DNA from: an uncultured Geobacteraceae bacterium
Lineage (GTDB): Bacteria > Desulfobacterota > Desulfuromonadia > Geobacterales > Pseudopelobacteraceae
DNA: 43,557 nucleotides
NCBI GenBank assembly: GCA_903852495.1
Contig: CAINRC010000046.1
Span: 1 to 43,557, forward strand
Reading direction: 5' to 3'
Part shown: positions 34,858-43,486 of the stretch, one piece after another
Layout: each line of letters opens with the position of its first letter
Numbering within the stretch: position 1 is the stretch's first letter
The notes under the pieces: generated by a model
The model's database searches: none
What the model saw: only the letters and a program-made list of their open reading frames with translations
Told to the model about the DNA's origin: nothing
Translations under genes and position numbers: made by a program

Positions 34858-36485
34858 GACTGTTCCTCCTTGCGGGTCGGAAGTGTAATGGTATACATGA
34901 TTCCAGTTTGCTGATCAGCCCGGGCTTCAAACAGAAGCCCTTGCTTTTCAAGCATGGCTTTACACAGCGCCAGCCCCAGCCCGGCACCCAGATCACGGGG
35001 TTCCGAAAACGGAACCAGGAGGTGATCGAGCTCCGACTGGGTAATATGCCGACTGTGGTCTTCAATACGGAGGATAACGCCGTCTTCAACGCTCTGGGAG
35101 CTTATGGCAATGGATCTGTCGGAGCCGATTCCCTGAATATCATTCAGCAGCATGGTCCTGATACAGTAGGAAAGCTGCTTGAAGTCGATATATACCGGCG
35201 GCAGGGTAAGCCCCGGTGAATAGCCTGTGGCATAGTTAAGCAACGCCAAGGCATCGGCGGTATCCCGCAATGAGGCTTCGACCAGCTGATCCACATCCCA
35301 GAAATCACAGGTCGGATAGAGCGAGTCGGAATAGTTGAGAACTTCGTCCAGAACACCTTCAAGCTGGCGGGTTTCGGCAACAATCGATTCGATAAAGGTG
35401 CGTTTCGGATCTGATGCCGGGCTGTTTTTAAGAATCGAACGGGCAAAGCCGCCAATGACCATCAGCGGATTACGCACCGAATGGGCGATGCTGGAGGTGA
35501 TCCGCCCGACCAGGGCCATGTTCTCCATCTTAACGATCAGCTGCTGCTGCTCTTTCAGCTTTTTCCCCGCTTCGGTGACACGGTTGAGCTCAACCTGCAG
35601 TTTGTCGTACAGGGATGCCCGTTCAATGGCAAAAGCGACCGGGAAACCGAATGTTTCCAGTGAATGCATATCTGCTTCGGTGATGGCGCGGTGGGTAATG
35701 CAGTTATCCGCCAGGATGATTCCAACCCGGCGGTTCCGCGAAATCAGCGGCATCAGCAGGAAATCATCAACCCCCAGCAGGCGGGCCAGCTCAGGCGGGA
35801 CATCCGGATGCTGAAAAACCCCCTGGACCATGATCGGCCGTCTGCCGTCCAGAGCCTTGATGACAATGTGATCCTTGTTGGAAAGCGGAATCGTCAGCAG
35901 CTCAAGAACATCATGAAATTTTTCACGCTCGGAGGAAAGTTTGGTGTCCCGGAAGTTCTGGGCAAGGGTCTGCAGGTCCATGTCGTTTTGACTGATCTCG
36001 CCCCAGACCCGGCGGGCTTCCTCCAGATTCCGGGGGCCAAGGCCCAAATAGCCGTTTAGCATCCCCTCCTCCCGGTCACACAACAGGAGGAACGCGCGGT
36101 TCATGCCGAACCCCTTGCCGGCGGTAATGGCAGTCATGGCGACGGAAAGCACCTCATCCAGATCAACCGAGCTTTGCAGGACCGAACCGAGCTCATGGAG
36201 AAAGCGTATTTCAAGGGTTTTGTTGTCGAGAAAGCTGACCAGTGACTGGATCTGGGCTTTTTGACGGAGGAATTCGGGGAGAATGGTGGCGAGAACCGGC
36301 GCCAGCGGATTGGGTGGGACAGCACCGGCCAGCTGCTTAAGTTCGTCAAGGAACCGGGGGCATTCGCAGCATTTTTCGAGAATGCGCTGCTGCTTTGACG
36401 AAAGCAGATCCTCTTCGCCCTCACCCGTTTCCGGGCAGTCAGCCAGCGTAATCACGTCTCTGTCCCAGCAGCACTCCCGATCCAC
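34854..36485 (-). CDS. Soluble GAF-sensor histidine kinase with N-terminal Cys cluster
   Basis: A 543-residue cytoplasmic kinase with no membrane segment. The first 45 residues hold Cys5, Cys6, Cys17, Cys39, Cys40 and Cys42, resembling the Cys-rich two-CW-type sensor heads of anaerobe signalling proteins. A GAF domain follows (about 100-292), then a short coiled coil and the H-box IAHSVRNPL with His335. The ATPase has its G-box GAGLGLALCK near the end; the N-box (LSYCIRTMLLND) is divergent. It may sense redox state or a metal. It is followed by its receiver partner. Confidence 0.82.
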   Translation of the reverse strand: MDRECCWDRDVITLADCPETGEGEEDLLSSKQQRILEKCCECPRFLDELKQLAGAVPPNPLAPVLATILPEFLRQKAQIQSLVSFLDNKTLEIRFLHELGSVLQSSVDLDEVLSVAMTAITAGKGFGMNRAFLLLCDREEGMLNGYLGLGPRNLEEARRVWGEISQNDMDLQTLAQNFRDTKLSSEREKFHDVLELLTIPLSNKDHIVIKALDGRRPIMVQGVFQHPDVPPELARLLGVDDFLLMPLISRNRRVGIILADNCITHRAITEADMHSLETFGFPVAFAIERASLYDKLQVELNRVTEAGKKLKEQQQLIVKMENMALVGRITSSIAHSVRNPLMVIGGFARSILKNSPASDPKRTFIESIVAETRQLEGVLDEVLNYSDSLYPTCDFWDVDQLVEASLRDTADALALLNYATGYSPGLTLPPVYIDFKQLSYCIRTMLLNDIQGIGSDRSIAISSQSVEDGVILRIEDHSRHITQSELDHLLVPFSEPRDLGAGLGLALCKAMLEKQGLLFEARADQQTGIMYTITLPTRKEEQS

Positions 36486-36513
36486 AAGAACCTCACTAGA
36501 TGTAGTAGGATCA

Positions 36514-36541
36514 ATTATATCAGCTAATAGCGGGTCTGCAA
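36514..36541 (-). promoter_or_regulatory. Promoter of the kinase-regulator pair
   Basis: On the minus strand TTGCAG (36541-36536), 16 nt, TATAAT (36519-36514): a perfect -10, about 29 nt before the kinase ATG. Confidence 0.6.
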
Positions 36542-36573
36542 GCGAGCCATTATTTCAGATCGGGGGCAGGAAC

Positions 36574-38055
36574 CTACTTCACGTTCCAGGTCGTCCCCTG
36601 GGGCGAGTCCAGCAGTTGAATCCCCTTGGCCAGTAGCAGATCGCGGATTTCATCGCCCCGTTTGAAGTTCTTTGCCCGCCGCGCTTCAACCCGTTCGGCA
36701 ATCAGCCCTTCAATTTCTTCCGGCAATATATCGATGCGGCACGCTTTGCCAGCCTTAATCTGTTCCAGCCAGAGGGCCGGAGCGGTGGCAAACAGCCCCA
36801 GTACGCCTCCCGCTTCGGAGAACAGTTCACGGGCCTGCACCAGCAGCAGCCGGCTGGGGGGTGTTACCTCTCCGCTTTCCGCAAGAAAACGGTTGGCACA
36901 CCGCACCGTTTCAAAAAGGACACCGAGCGCCTGGGCGGCATTGAAATCATCGTCCATGGCTTCCACAAAGCGGGGTAGGAACTGGTTCAGCCGTTCCTGC
37001 AGCTCCAGACCGACCGGCGACAGTCCGCCGAAGGAATTGCTGCCGGACGGCGGCTGTTCATGGCTCAGAAGATCGTCCAGCGCCGCAAGGCAGGCATAAA
37101 TCCGTTCCAGACCGGACTGGGCCTCTTCCAGGTTCTGATCGGAAAAATCAATGGGAGAACGGTAGTGGGCCGACAGGATGAAAAATCGGAGCGTTTCCGG
37201 ATCGTACTGTTTCAGCACTTCGCGGATAGTGAAGAAGTTGCCCAGCGACTTGCTCATTTTCTCGGCGTTGATATTGACAAAGCCGTTATGCAGCCAGTAG
37301 CGCACAAACTGACAGCCGTTGGCCGCTTCCGACTGGGCGATTTCGTTTTCATGGTGGGGGAACACCAGATCTTTCCCGCCGCCATGAATATCAAATGTTT
37401 TGCCCAGAAATTCCATGCTCATGGCCGAGCACTCGATGTGCCAGCCGGGGCGTCCCTCTCCCCAGGGAGATTGCCACCATGGCTCACCCGGTTTTGACCC
37501 CTTCCAGAGGGCAAAATCCATCGGATGGCGTTTTTTATCCCCGACCTCAACCCGGGCACCGGCCTGCATATCCTCAAGATTACGGCCGGAGAGCTTGAGA
37601 TAGTCCGGAAAGGTTTCCACGGCGTAATACACGTCGCCATCGGAAACGTACGCGTGCCCCTTGGCAATCAGCGCTTCAATGATGGCGATAATCCCGCCGA
37701 TGTGGTCAGTTGCCTTCGGCTCAACCGTCGGTTTAGCCAGCCCCAGACGGGCCATATCCTCATCGAACGCCTGAATATAGCGGTCGGCAATGGTGCGGTA
37801 ATCGGTCCCTTCCTGATTGGCGCGGTTGATGATCTTGTCGTCAATGTCGGTGTAGTTGCGAACGTAAGTGACGTCATACCCGGCGTATTTCAGGTAGCGG
37901 AAGATAATGTCGAACACCACTCCGGCACGGGCATGGCCGATGTGGCAGTAATCGTACACGGTGACCCCGCAGACGTACATCCCCGCCTTGCCGGGGATCA
38001 GCGGCACGAAGAGTTCTTTTTCTCCGGTGAGCGTATTATAGACACGCAATGCCAT
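36574..38055 (-). CDS. cysS: Cysteinyl-tRNA synthetase
   Basis: A 493-residue class I synthetase. The HIGH-type motif is CHIGHA (37-42), the KMSKS loop is at 266-270, and the zinc ligands include Cys29, Cys209 and His234. The anticodon-binding helical domain and closing RGDEIRDLL segment are complete. It follows pit by 34 nt on the same strand and is preceded by GGAG 8 nt before the ATG. Confidence 0.95.
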   Translation of the reverse strand: MALRVYNTLTGEKELFVPLIPGKAGMYVCGVTVYDYCHIGHARAGVVFDIIFRYLKYAGYDVTYVRNYTDIDDKIINRANQEGTDYRTIADRYIQAFDEDMARLGLAKPTVEPKATDHIGGIIAIIEALIAKGHAYVSDGDVYYAVETFPDYLKLSGRNLEDMQAGARVEVGDKKRHPMDFALWKGSKPGEPWWQSPWGEGRPGWHIECSAMSMEFLGKTFDIHGGGKDLVFPHHENEIAQSEAANGCQFVRYWLHNGFVNINAEKMSKSLGNFFTIREVLKQYDPETLRFFILSAHYRSPIDFSDQNLEEAQSGLERIYACLAALDDLLSHEQPPSGSNSFGGLSPVGLELQERLNQFLPRFVEAMDDDFNAAQALGVLFETVRCANRFLAESGEVTPPSRLLLVQARELFSEAGGVLGLFATAPALWLEQIKAGKACRIDILPEEIEGLIAERVEARRAKNFKRGDEIRDLLLAKGIQLLDSPQGTTWNVK

Positions 38056-38089
38056 GGGTAAACTCCGCTAGTAAAAGTGGGACCGGGGC

Positions 38090-39091
38090 CTATTTCCCCA
38101 GCAGTGGACTCATGACCTGATAGGTCAGATAGGCAACCAGAGCGGCCGCAGGGATGGTCAGAACCCAGGCGGTCAGAATACGCTTGGCTACATTCCAGTT
38201 GACCGCATTGAGACTCTTGGACAGTCCGACACCCAGAATTGATGAGGTGACAACATGTGTGGTGCTGGTCGGCAGACCCAGCATGGAAGCTCCCAGAATA
38301 ACGCAGGTGGACGCTGAATCAACGGAGAAGCCGGTCATGGGCTGCAGCTTCACAAAATCCCGTCCGACCGTCTTGATGATGCGCCACCCCCCGGCGGCGG
38401 TGCCGAGTGCCATTGCCAGAGCGCAGGTGAATTTGACCCACATCGGCACCTCAAAGACCGGTATCGCGCCATAGCTGAGCAGAGCCATGGTGATAACCCC
38501 CATGGATTTCTGCGCATCGGCGGTGCCGTGGGAAAACGCCATAAAAGCGGCCGACAGAATCTGCATCTTGCGGAAGCCCCGGTTCACCCCGGCGGGCGAG
38601 CGGAATTGCAGAACACGCGAGAAGATCACAACGAAAATGAACCCGGCAATAACGCCGAGAATCGGGGAGAGGATCAGCGCAAGAATTATTTTTTTCAGAC
38701 CGCCCCACAGCAGGGCTGATGGCCCGACATGGGCGATGACCGCCCCGATGAGACCTCCAACTATGGCGTGGGATGACGATGAAGGGAGCCCGAAGTACCA
38801 GGTTGTTATATTCCAGATAATTGCGCCGATCACCCCTGCCAGCACTACCATCTGAGTCAACTGGTCCGCATTGATGATGCCGGTGCCGATTGTTTTGGCA
38901 ACCTTGGTAAATGCCATCGCCCCCAGAAAGTTGAGACTCGCGGCCATGATAATTGCGGCCTTGACCGAGAGCGCCCGGGTGGAAACACTTGTGGCAATTG
39001 CGTTGGCGGTATCGTGGAAGCCGTTGATGTAATCGAAGAGCAGCGCCGCCAGGATAACCAGGCAGAGCATCACGAAAGCCGGATCAAGCAT
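38090..39091 (-). CDS. pit: Pit-family inorganic phosphate transporter
   Basis: A 333-residue phosphate permease with the two inverted family repeats: GFHDTANAIATSVSTRAL plus GLPSSSSHAIVGGLIG in the first half, FSHGTADAQKSMGVI plus GLPTSTTHVVTSSILGVG in the second. About ten hydrophobic segments are seen. It overlaps the DUF47 gene by 8 nt, the common pairing for low-affinity phosphate uptake. Metal-phosphate rather than free phosphate transport is possible. Confidence 0.92.
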   Translation of the reverse strand: MLDPAFVMLCLVILAALLFDYINGFHDTANAIATSVSTRALSVKAAIIMAASLNFLGAMAFTKVAKTIGTGIINADQLTQMVVLAGVIGAIIWNITTWYFGLPSSSSHAIVGGLIGAVIAHVGPSALLWGGLKKIILALILSPILGVIAGFIFVVIFSRVLQFRSPAGVNRGFRKMQILSAAFMAFSHGTADAQKSMGVITMALLSYGAIPVFEVPMWVKFTCALAMALGTAAGGWRIIKTVGRDFVKLQPMTGFSVDSASTCVILGASMLGLPTSTTHVVTSSILGVGLSKSLNAVNWNVAKRILTAWVLTIPAAALVAYLTYQVMSPLLGK

Positions 39092-39704
39092 TCTTTACCA
39101 CCACGCTTTCAAGAATATTGGAGGCGTCTTCACACTTATCAGTGGCCTTTTCAAGGGTTTCGTAGATTTCCTTCCATTTGATCAGCTGGATCGGGTCCTT
39201 CTCCTCATCAAACAGTCTGCTGATCGCTTCGCGGGAAACCCTGTCGGCCTCATTCTCCAGCGAGTTGATCTCTACGCACGCCTCAAAGATCTGCTCATTG
39301 GTCTTTTTGCCCAGCATGGCCACCGCTTTGTCCACCGCGTGGCATGACTGCAGAATTATGAAACCGAGTGATTTTGCTTCGGGGGGGATCGATTCCACGT
39401 TGTACATAATCACCCGCTGTGCCGAAGCGTCAATCAGATCGAGGATATCGTCCAGCTTGGAGGCGAGGGCATAGATATCTTCCCGGTCGAGGGGCGTTAT
39501 GAACGTCTTGTTAAGCGTCTGGATAATTTCATGGGTTATGGAATCCCCCTTGTGCTCGATATCCTTGATCCTGCGCTGGCTTTCAAGCGGATTTTCAAAA
39601 TCGTCCAGCATCTCCTTGAGCAGCTTGGCGCCGACGATGATATTTTCTGTCATAGCCTTGAAAAGCTTGAAGAATTTTTCTTCTTTTGGAATAAATCCGA
39701 ACAT
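39084..39704 (-). CDS. DUF47 (PhoU-like) Pit accessory protein
   Basis: A 206-residue, all-helical PhoU-like protein of the DUF47 family that regulates Pit transporters. It has MFGFIPKEEKFFKLF at the start, DIEHKGDSITHEIIQTLNKTFITPLDREDIYALASKLDDILDLID in the middle and NSLENEADRV later. The frame stays open to 40355, but the true start is ATG 39704, with GGAGG 7 nt upstream; the extension crosses the uppP promoter. It overlaps pit by 8 nt. Confidence 0.9.
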   Translation of the reverse strand: MFGFIPKEEKFFKLFKAMTENIIVGAKLLKEMLDDFENPLESQRRIKDIEHKGDSITHEIIQTLNKTFITPLDREDIYALASKLDDILDLIDASAQRVIMYNVESIPPEAKSLGFIILQSCHAVDKAVAMLGKKTNEQIFEACVEINSLENEADRVSREAISRLFDEEKDPIQLIKWKEIYETLEKATDKCEDASNILESVVVKNA

Positions 39705-39881
39705 AACTTTGCCTCCGTTGATTTTCGTGCCGACACCTTTAAAACTCGTGATTTGTAGCACACTTTTCGCCCCGTTCACAGCGTAAATTTGATCGTGCCA
39801 AACCATGGGTAACGCAACATGAATTGCCTTTAGAGAAAAATTGCAGTACCCTGCCGCACTATCTTGACCAAGGAGTACACC

Positions 39882-40700
39882 ATGAATCTGATCCATGCCG
39901 CCGTTCTCGGCGCGCTGCAAGGTTTTGCCGAGGTTCTGCCGATCAGCAGCTCTGCCCACCTGATCATTGTCCCCTGGCTGCTGAACTGGCCTGAATCCGG
40001 CCTGACCTTTGACGTCGCCCTGCACCTGGGGACATTTCTGGCCCTGTCGCTCTATTTCTGGCGCGATATCATCGAACTGGCGGTTTCCTTCTTCGAAGTG
40101 CTGGCCACCCGCAGACTGAACACCCCCGCCCGGAGACTGCCGTTTCTCATCATCGCCGCCACCGTTCCGGCCGCAGTTGTCGGGAAGCTGTTCGAGCATG
40201 ACATCGAAAAGGTCTTCCGTTCCAACCCGCTGCTCATCGCCTCGGTTCTGATCGGCTTCGGACTGCTTCTTGGTGCCGTAGACCTGCTGGGGCGCAAGCG
40301 GCTGATACTGGACGAGATAAAAACCCCCGGCGCCCTGACCATCGGCCTGATGCAATGCCTGGCGCTGATCCCCGGGGTGTCCCGCTCCGGAATCACCATC
40401 ACCGCCGGGTTGATGCTCGGTTTTACCCGCGAAAGCGCCGCCCGTTTTTCCTTTTTAATGTCGCTGCCGATTGTGGCCGGCGCCGCCCTCCTGAAAACCG
40501 TGCATCTGTTCAAGCATGGTATTCCGGCCGGAGAAGGTCTGCCCATGGTGGTCGGGATCGTCTTCTCGGCGGTTACCGGGTACATCAGCGTCGCCTTTCT
40601 GCTCCGTTTTGTGCAGAAGCAGAGCCTGTCGCCGTTTGTGTGGTACCGGGTCCTTGTCGGAAGCGGCTTGATAGTCGCCATTTTGTCAGGTTTCAGGTAG
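39882..40700 (+). CDS. uppP: Undecaprenyl-diphosphate phosphatase UppP (BacA)
   Basis: A 272-residue membrane phosphatase that recycles the undecaprenyl carrier and gives bacitracin resistance. The two signature loops are GFAEVLPISSSAHLIIV and PGVSRSGITI, and about eight helices are present. ATG 39882 follows AAGGAG; an earlier start at 39864 overlaps that site. It precedes radC by 9 nt, so the two were probably one transcript. Confidence 0.92.
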   Translation: MNLIHAAVLGALQGFAEVLPISSSAHLIIVPWLLNWPESGLTFDVALHLGTFLALSLYFWRDIIELAVSFFEVLATRRLNTPARRLPFLIIAATVPAAVVGKLFEHDIEKVFRSNPLLIASVLIGFGLLLGAVDLLGRKRLILDEIKTPGALTIGLMQCLALIPGVSRSGITITAGLMLGFTRESAARFSFLMSLPIVAGAALLKTVHLFKHGIPAGEGLPMVVGIVFSAVTGYISVAFLLRFVQKQSLSPFVWYRVLVGSGLIVAILSGFR

Positions 40701-40709
40701 GGGGAATGT

Positions 40710-41135
40710 ATGCAGGGAGGGATAAAAGAGTGGCCTGAGGATGAGCGGCCGCGCGAAAAGATGTTCAAGCAGGGGGCGGCGGTACTTTCTGATGCTGAAC
40801 TGCTGGCCCTGATTATCAGAACCGGCGATCCGGGCTCCCGGCAAAGCGCCATCGACCTGGGGCGGGGCATGATTTCGCACTTCAGCAATAATCTGCGGGA
40901 GTTGGCCAGTGCCGATCTGGGCGAACTGTGCGCCATCCCTGGTATCGGCCCGGCCAAGGCTACCAGCATCAAGGCGGCCTTCACTCTGGCCGCGCGTTTC
41001 CAGGGGCGCAAACTGGAACGGCTCGACCGCTTTACTTCTCCTCGCCAGATATTCGACTATTTCCACCACGAATTCCGCGACAGCCGGAAGGAATATTTTC
41101 TGGTGCTGCTGCTGGATGGGAACTTAACTAATTAA
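40710..41135 (+). pseudogene. radC: RadC, N-terminal half only (interrupted)
   Basis: The first 137 codons of RadC are intact, including LSDAELLALIIRTG, the helix-hairpin-helix GELCAIPGIGPAKA (71-84) and the LDRFTSPRQIFDYF linker. Family similarity stops at KEYFLVLLLDG (codons up to about 41120). The next residues, NLTN and stop, come from foreign sequence. The JAB/MPN metalloprotease-like domain with the HxH...SxxD motif is gone. The expected length is about 225 residues. It is joined directly to AT-rich DNA carrying the AbiE pair. Confidence 0.9.
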
Positions 41136-41448
41136 CTGAATGATATAGCTATATTATAAACAAGCATTGTGCGCAAAACTACCAAAAACTATACCTATAA
41201 TTTGAACCCCATAAAAAAATTTATAGTACCCTTACAGACTTCTCCGGACACATCCGGACACATTTCCCACTTTTTGTTACAAAAACCAACTGGCCACGCG
41301 GAACAAATCTATATGTCCGCCAGCCAAGTTACGCAGCTTTTCTCGGGCAACAAGGCCGGATAGAAGCAATCAACTGGAGTCGAGTTTATACCGCCCATAC
41401 TTAAAGGCCATACTTCGTTTCAGGTGTAGACCACATAATATTTATTGT
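41121..41448. other. AT-rich foreign DNA between radC and abiEi
   Basis: No gene is supported. A 12-bp perfect palindrome ATATAGCTATAT lies at 41143-41154, 23 nt inside the radC junction. A 10-bp tandem duplication of TCCGGACACA is at 41243-41262. CCATACTT is repeated directly at 41395-41402 and 41408-41415. A 64-codon open frame from 41169 has no recognisable content. The composition is clearly more AT-rich than the core genes. Confidence 0.5.
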
Positions 41449-41496
41449 TTGCAGTAAATAGCAGTTTACGATATAAATTGCACATATTAAATATGT
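41449..41496 (+). promoter_or_regulatory. Promoter and operator-like palindrome of the abiE pair
   Basis: TTGCAG (41449-41454), 17 nt, TATAAA (41472-41477) form a promoter. The predicted start falls inside the perfect 15-bp palindrome ACATATTAAATATGT (41482-41496), which ends just before the AAGG ribosome site. AbiEi proteins repress their own operons, so this is a good candidate operator. Binding is inference. Confidence 0.6.
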
Positions 41497-41508
41497 AAGG
41501 TGCTTTCG

Positions 41509-42291
41509 ATGTATCAGGAGATTGTTGACGAGTTTGCGGCACAAGGTAGGTACTGCTTTTCGTTTGCCGAAATGGTAGCGCGATTGGGCACTTCTCCTGT
41601 GGCTGTCAGGTCTGCCCTGAATCGTCTGAAGAAAAAAGGCGTCCTCGCATTACCCTATCAGGAGTTCTACCTTATCCTCCCTCCAGAACACCGCTCTCGT
41701 GGCTGCTTGCCACCACAACAGTTTATTCCTCATTTAATGGAGCATTTGGGAGAAGTCTATTATACGGGCCTGCTAAGCGCTGCTGAATTTCATGGTGCCG
41801 CCCATCATAGACCACAAGTCTTTCAGGTAATAGTGGGTAAAGCCCGTCGCCCGATAGAATGTGGCCAGGTCAGGGTCGAATTTATCTTCAGAAAAAATGC
41901 TGCCGATATTCCAACCGAATTGAGAAATACCTCAGCCGGTACTGTTAAAATATCCACCCCTGAAGCCACTGCGCTTGATATGATTGGCTATGTGCGTCAC
42001 TGTGCAGGACTGGATAACGTGGTAACCGTATTGGCTGAACTGGCGGAGAAAATAGATATCAAACGCCTCATCGAAGCTGCCAGTCTTTCACCGGTGGCCT
42101 GGGTGCAGCGACTCGGCTATCTCTTTGACTTGCTCGAAGAACATGATAAAGCAGACGCCATTGCTGCGTTTCTACAGACCAGACAACCAAATATGCCGAC
42201 TCCATTGATGCCCGGAACCAGTATTAAAGGGGCAAAGAAAAACAGTCGCTGGCAGATTTTTGTTAATACTGAAGTGGAGCCTGACCTTTGA
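41509..42291 (+). CDS. abiEi: AbiEi-type antitoxin / transcriptional regulator
   Basis: A 260-residue AbiEi-like protein, the antitoxin of a type IV toxin-antitoxin pair that also represses the operon. The N-terminal winged helix-turn-helix reads FAEMVARLGTSPVAVRSALNRLKKKGVL with a following wing (LALPYQEFYLI). The C-terminal antitoxin domain includes GLLSAAEFHGAAHHRPQVFQVIV and TPEATALDMIGYV. ATG 41509 lies 8 nt after AAGG; the in-frame GTG at 41500 overlaps that site. The stop overlaps the toxin start (TTGA). AbiE neutralisation is indirect, without stable protein binding in known cases. Confidence 0.85.
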   Translation: MYQEIVDEFAAQGRYCFSFAEMVARLGTSPVAVRSALNRLKKKGVLALPYQEFYLILPPEHRSRGCLPPQQFIPHLMEHLGEVYYTGLLSAAEFHGAAHHRPQVFQVIVGKARRPIECGQVRVEFIFRKNAADIPTELRNTSAGTVKISTPEATALDMIGYVRHCAGLDNVVTVLAELAEKIDIKRLIEAASLSPVAWVQRLGYLFDLLEEHDKADAIAAFLQTRQPNMPTPLMPGTSIKGAKKNSRWQIFVNTEVEPDL

Positions 42292-43097
42292 TAGATAGAG
42301 CCTATATTACCGAATGGCAGCAGACAGCACCGTGGGTGCAACAATATCAGGTGGAGCAAGACCTTGTTATTAGTCGAGCGCTGATTGAGATATTCAATCA
42401 CCCTCTGCTTGCAGAACGATTAGCGTTTCGTGGTGGGACAGCCCTGTTCAAGCTACATCTACCACCAGCACGGTACTCTGAGGACATTGATCTGGTCCAA
42501 ATACAAGCCGGACCGATTGGCCCCGTAATGGATGCGTTACAGGAAAAGCTTAATCCATGGTTGGGAATCCCAAAACGAAAACAGTCAGAGGGGCGGGTCA
42601 CTCTCACCTATAGGTTCGAGTCCGAAGAAGGTATTCCATTAAAGCTCAAGGTCGAGATCAATTCCCGCGAGCATTTCTCGGTGCTCGGCTTTGAACAAAG
42701 GCAATTTGCCGTCACGTCACGTTGGTTCAGTGGCAACACAACCATAACGACCTACCAGCTTACCGAATTACTGGGAACTAAAGTCAGGGCATTATATCAA
42801 CGAAAGAAAGGGCGCGACCTGTTTGACCTCTGGACAGCCTTTACCCATATTGAATTAAGTCCAGAACAGGTTATCAGCTGCTTTCTGAGCTACATGGAGT
42901 ATGAAGGGCATAGGGTTACTCGGGCAGAGTTTGAAAAGAATCTCAGCGAAAAATTTTCGGATTCCCGTTTTCTTGAGGATATTAACCCACTTCTCACGCT
43001 GAACAGCAAATGGGATTTTTCCAAGGCAGCTGATTTTGTAATGAATACTCTTGTCGCCTGTTTAGGGGCAAAAGGCTGCCGGATTCGCCGGCCTTAG
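42288..43097 (+). CDS. abiEii: AbiEii-type nucleotidyltransferase toxin
   Basis: A 269-residue AbiEii/AbiGii-family toxin. The four motifs are readable: GGTALFK (49-55), SEDIDL (64-69), LKVEINSRE (120-128), and TKVRALYQRKKGRDLFDLW (164-182). Relatives transfer nucleotides to a cellular target such as tRNA. The start is TTG 42288 overlapping the abiEi stop. Residues 260-269 (GAKGCRIRRP) and the TAG come from the first unit of the downstream tandem array, so the ancestral C-terminus was probably different. Confidence 0.87.
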   Translation: MIDRAYITEWQQTAPWVQQYQVEQDLVISRALIEIFNHPLLAERLAFRGGTALFKLHLPPARYSEDIDLVQIQAGPIGPVMDALQEKLNPWLGIPKRKQSEGRVTLTYRFESEEGIPLKLKVEINSREHFSVLGFEQRQFAVTSRWFSGNTTITTYQLTELLGTKVRALYQRKKGRDLFDLWTAFTHIELSPEQVISCFLSYMEYEGHRVTRAEFEKNLSEKFSDSRFLEDINPLLTLNSKWDFSKAADFVMNTLVACLGAKGCRIRRP

Positions 43098-43486
43098 TCC
43101 ATCCGAGTTGATAAAAAAATATCCTGCCTACAGGGGCAAAAGGCTGCCGGCTTCGCCGGCCTTAGTCCATCCGAGTTGATAAAGAAATATCCTGCCTACA
43201 GGGGCAAAAGGCTGCCGGCTTCGCCGGCCTTAGTCCATCCGAGTTGATAAAGAAATATCCTGCCTACAAGGGCAAAAGGCTGCCGGCTTCGCCGGCCTTA
43301 GTCCATCCGAGTTGATAAAAAATATCCTGCCTATAGGGGTAAAAGGCTGCCGGCTTCGCCGGCCTTAGTCCATCCGAGTTGATAAAGAAATCTCCTGCCT
43401 ATAAGGGGCAAAAGGCTGCCGGCTTCGCCGGCCTTAGTCCATCCGAGTTGATAAAAAAATATCCTGCCTATAAGGGGCAAAAGGCT
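43064..43486. repeat. Tandem array of six ~68-bp hairpin repeats plus a partial unit
   Basis: Units start at 43064, 43132, 43200, 43268, 43335 and 43404, with a 14-bp partial seventh at 43473; spacings are 68, 68, 68, 67, 69 and 69 nt. Each begins AGGGGCAAAAGGCTGCC (minor variants) and holds the hairpin GCCGGC-TTC-GCCGGC, then CTTAGTCCATCCGAGTTGAT. On the minus strand the stem is extended (AAGGC/GCCTT) and followed by TTTT, like a short intrinsic terminator. Unit length is not a multiple of 3, so it is not a coding repeat. There are no spacers, so it is not a CRISPR array. Unit 1 has GGATTC for GGCTTC. The remaining 71 bases to the window end show nothing recognisable. Confidence 0.9.

Noticed and set aside
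39764..39800. Sigma-54 promoter for DUF47-pit (TTGGCACGATC on the minus strand)
   Set aside because: The -24 element matches but there is no GC at the required -12 position.
39705..40355. N-terminal extension of the DUF47 protein to 423 residues
   Set aside because: The extension is antisense to uppP and its promoter, has no ribosome site, and DUF47 homology starts at MFGFIPKEEK.
41169..41363. 64-codon open frame in the foreign DNA before abiEi
   Set aside because: No ribosome site, no domain, and it spans the short tandem duplication; not supportable as a gene.
42611..42626. tRNA T-loop (GGTTCGAGTCC)
   Set aside because: The flanking bases do not form a T-stem or any cloverleaf, and it is inside the abiEii reading frame.
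43064..43486. CRISPR array
   Set aside because: Units are tandem and nearly identical over their whole 67-69 nt length; there are no unique spacers and no cas genes.
43064..43486. Integron attC sites
   Set aside because: No RYYYAAC/GTTRRRY pairs and no cassette genes between the units.
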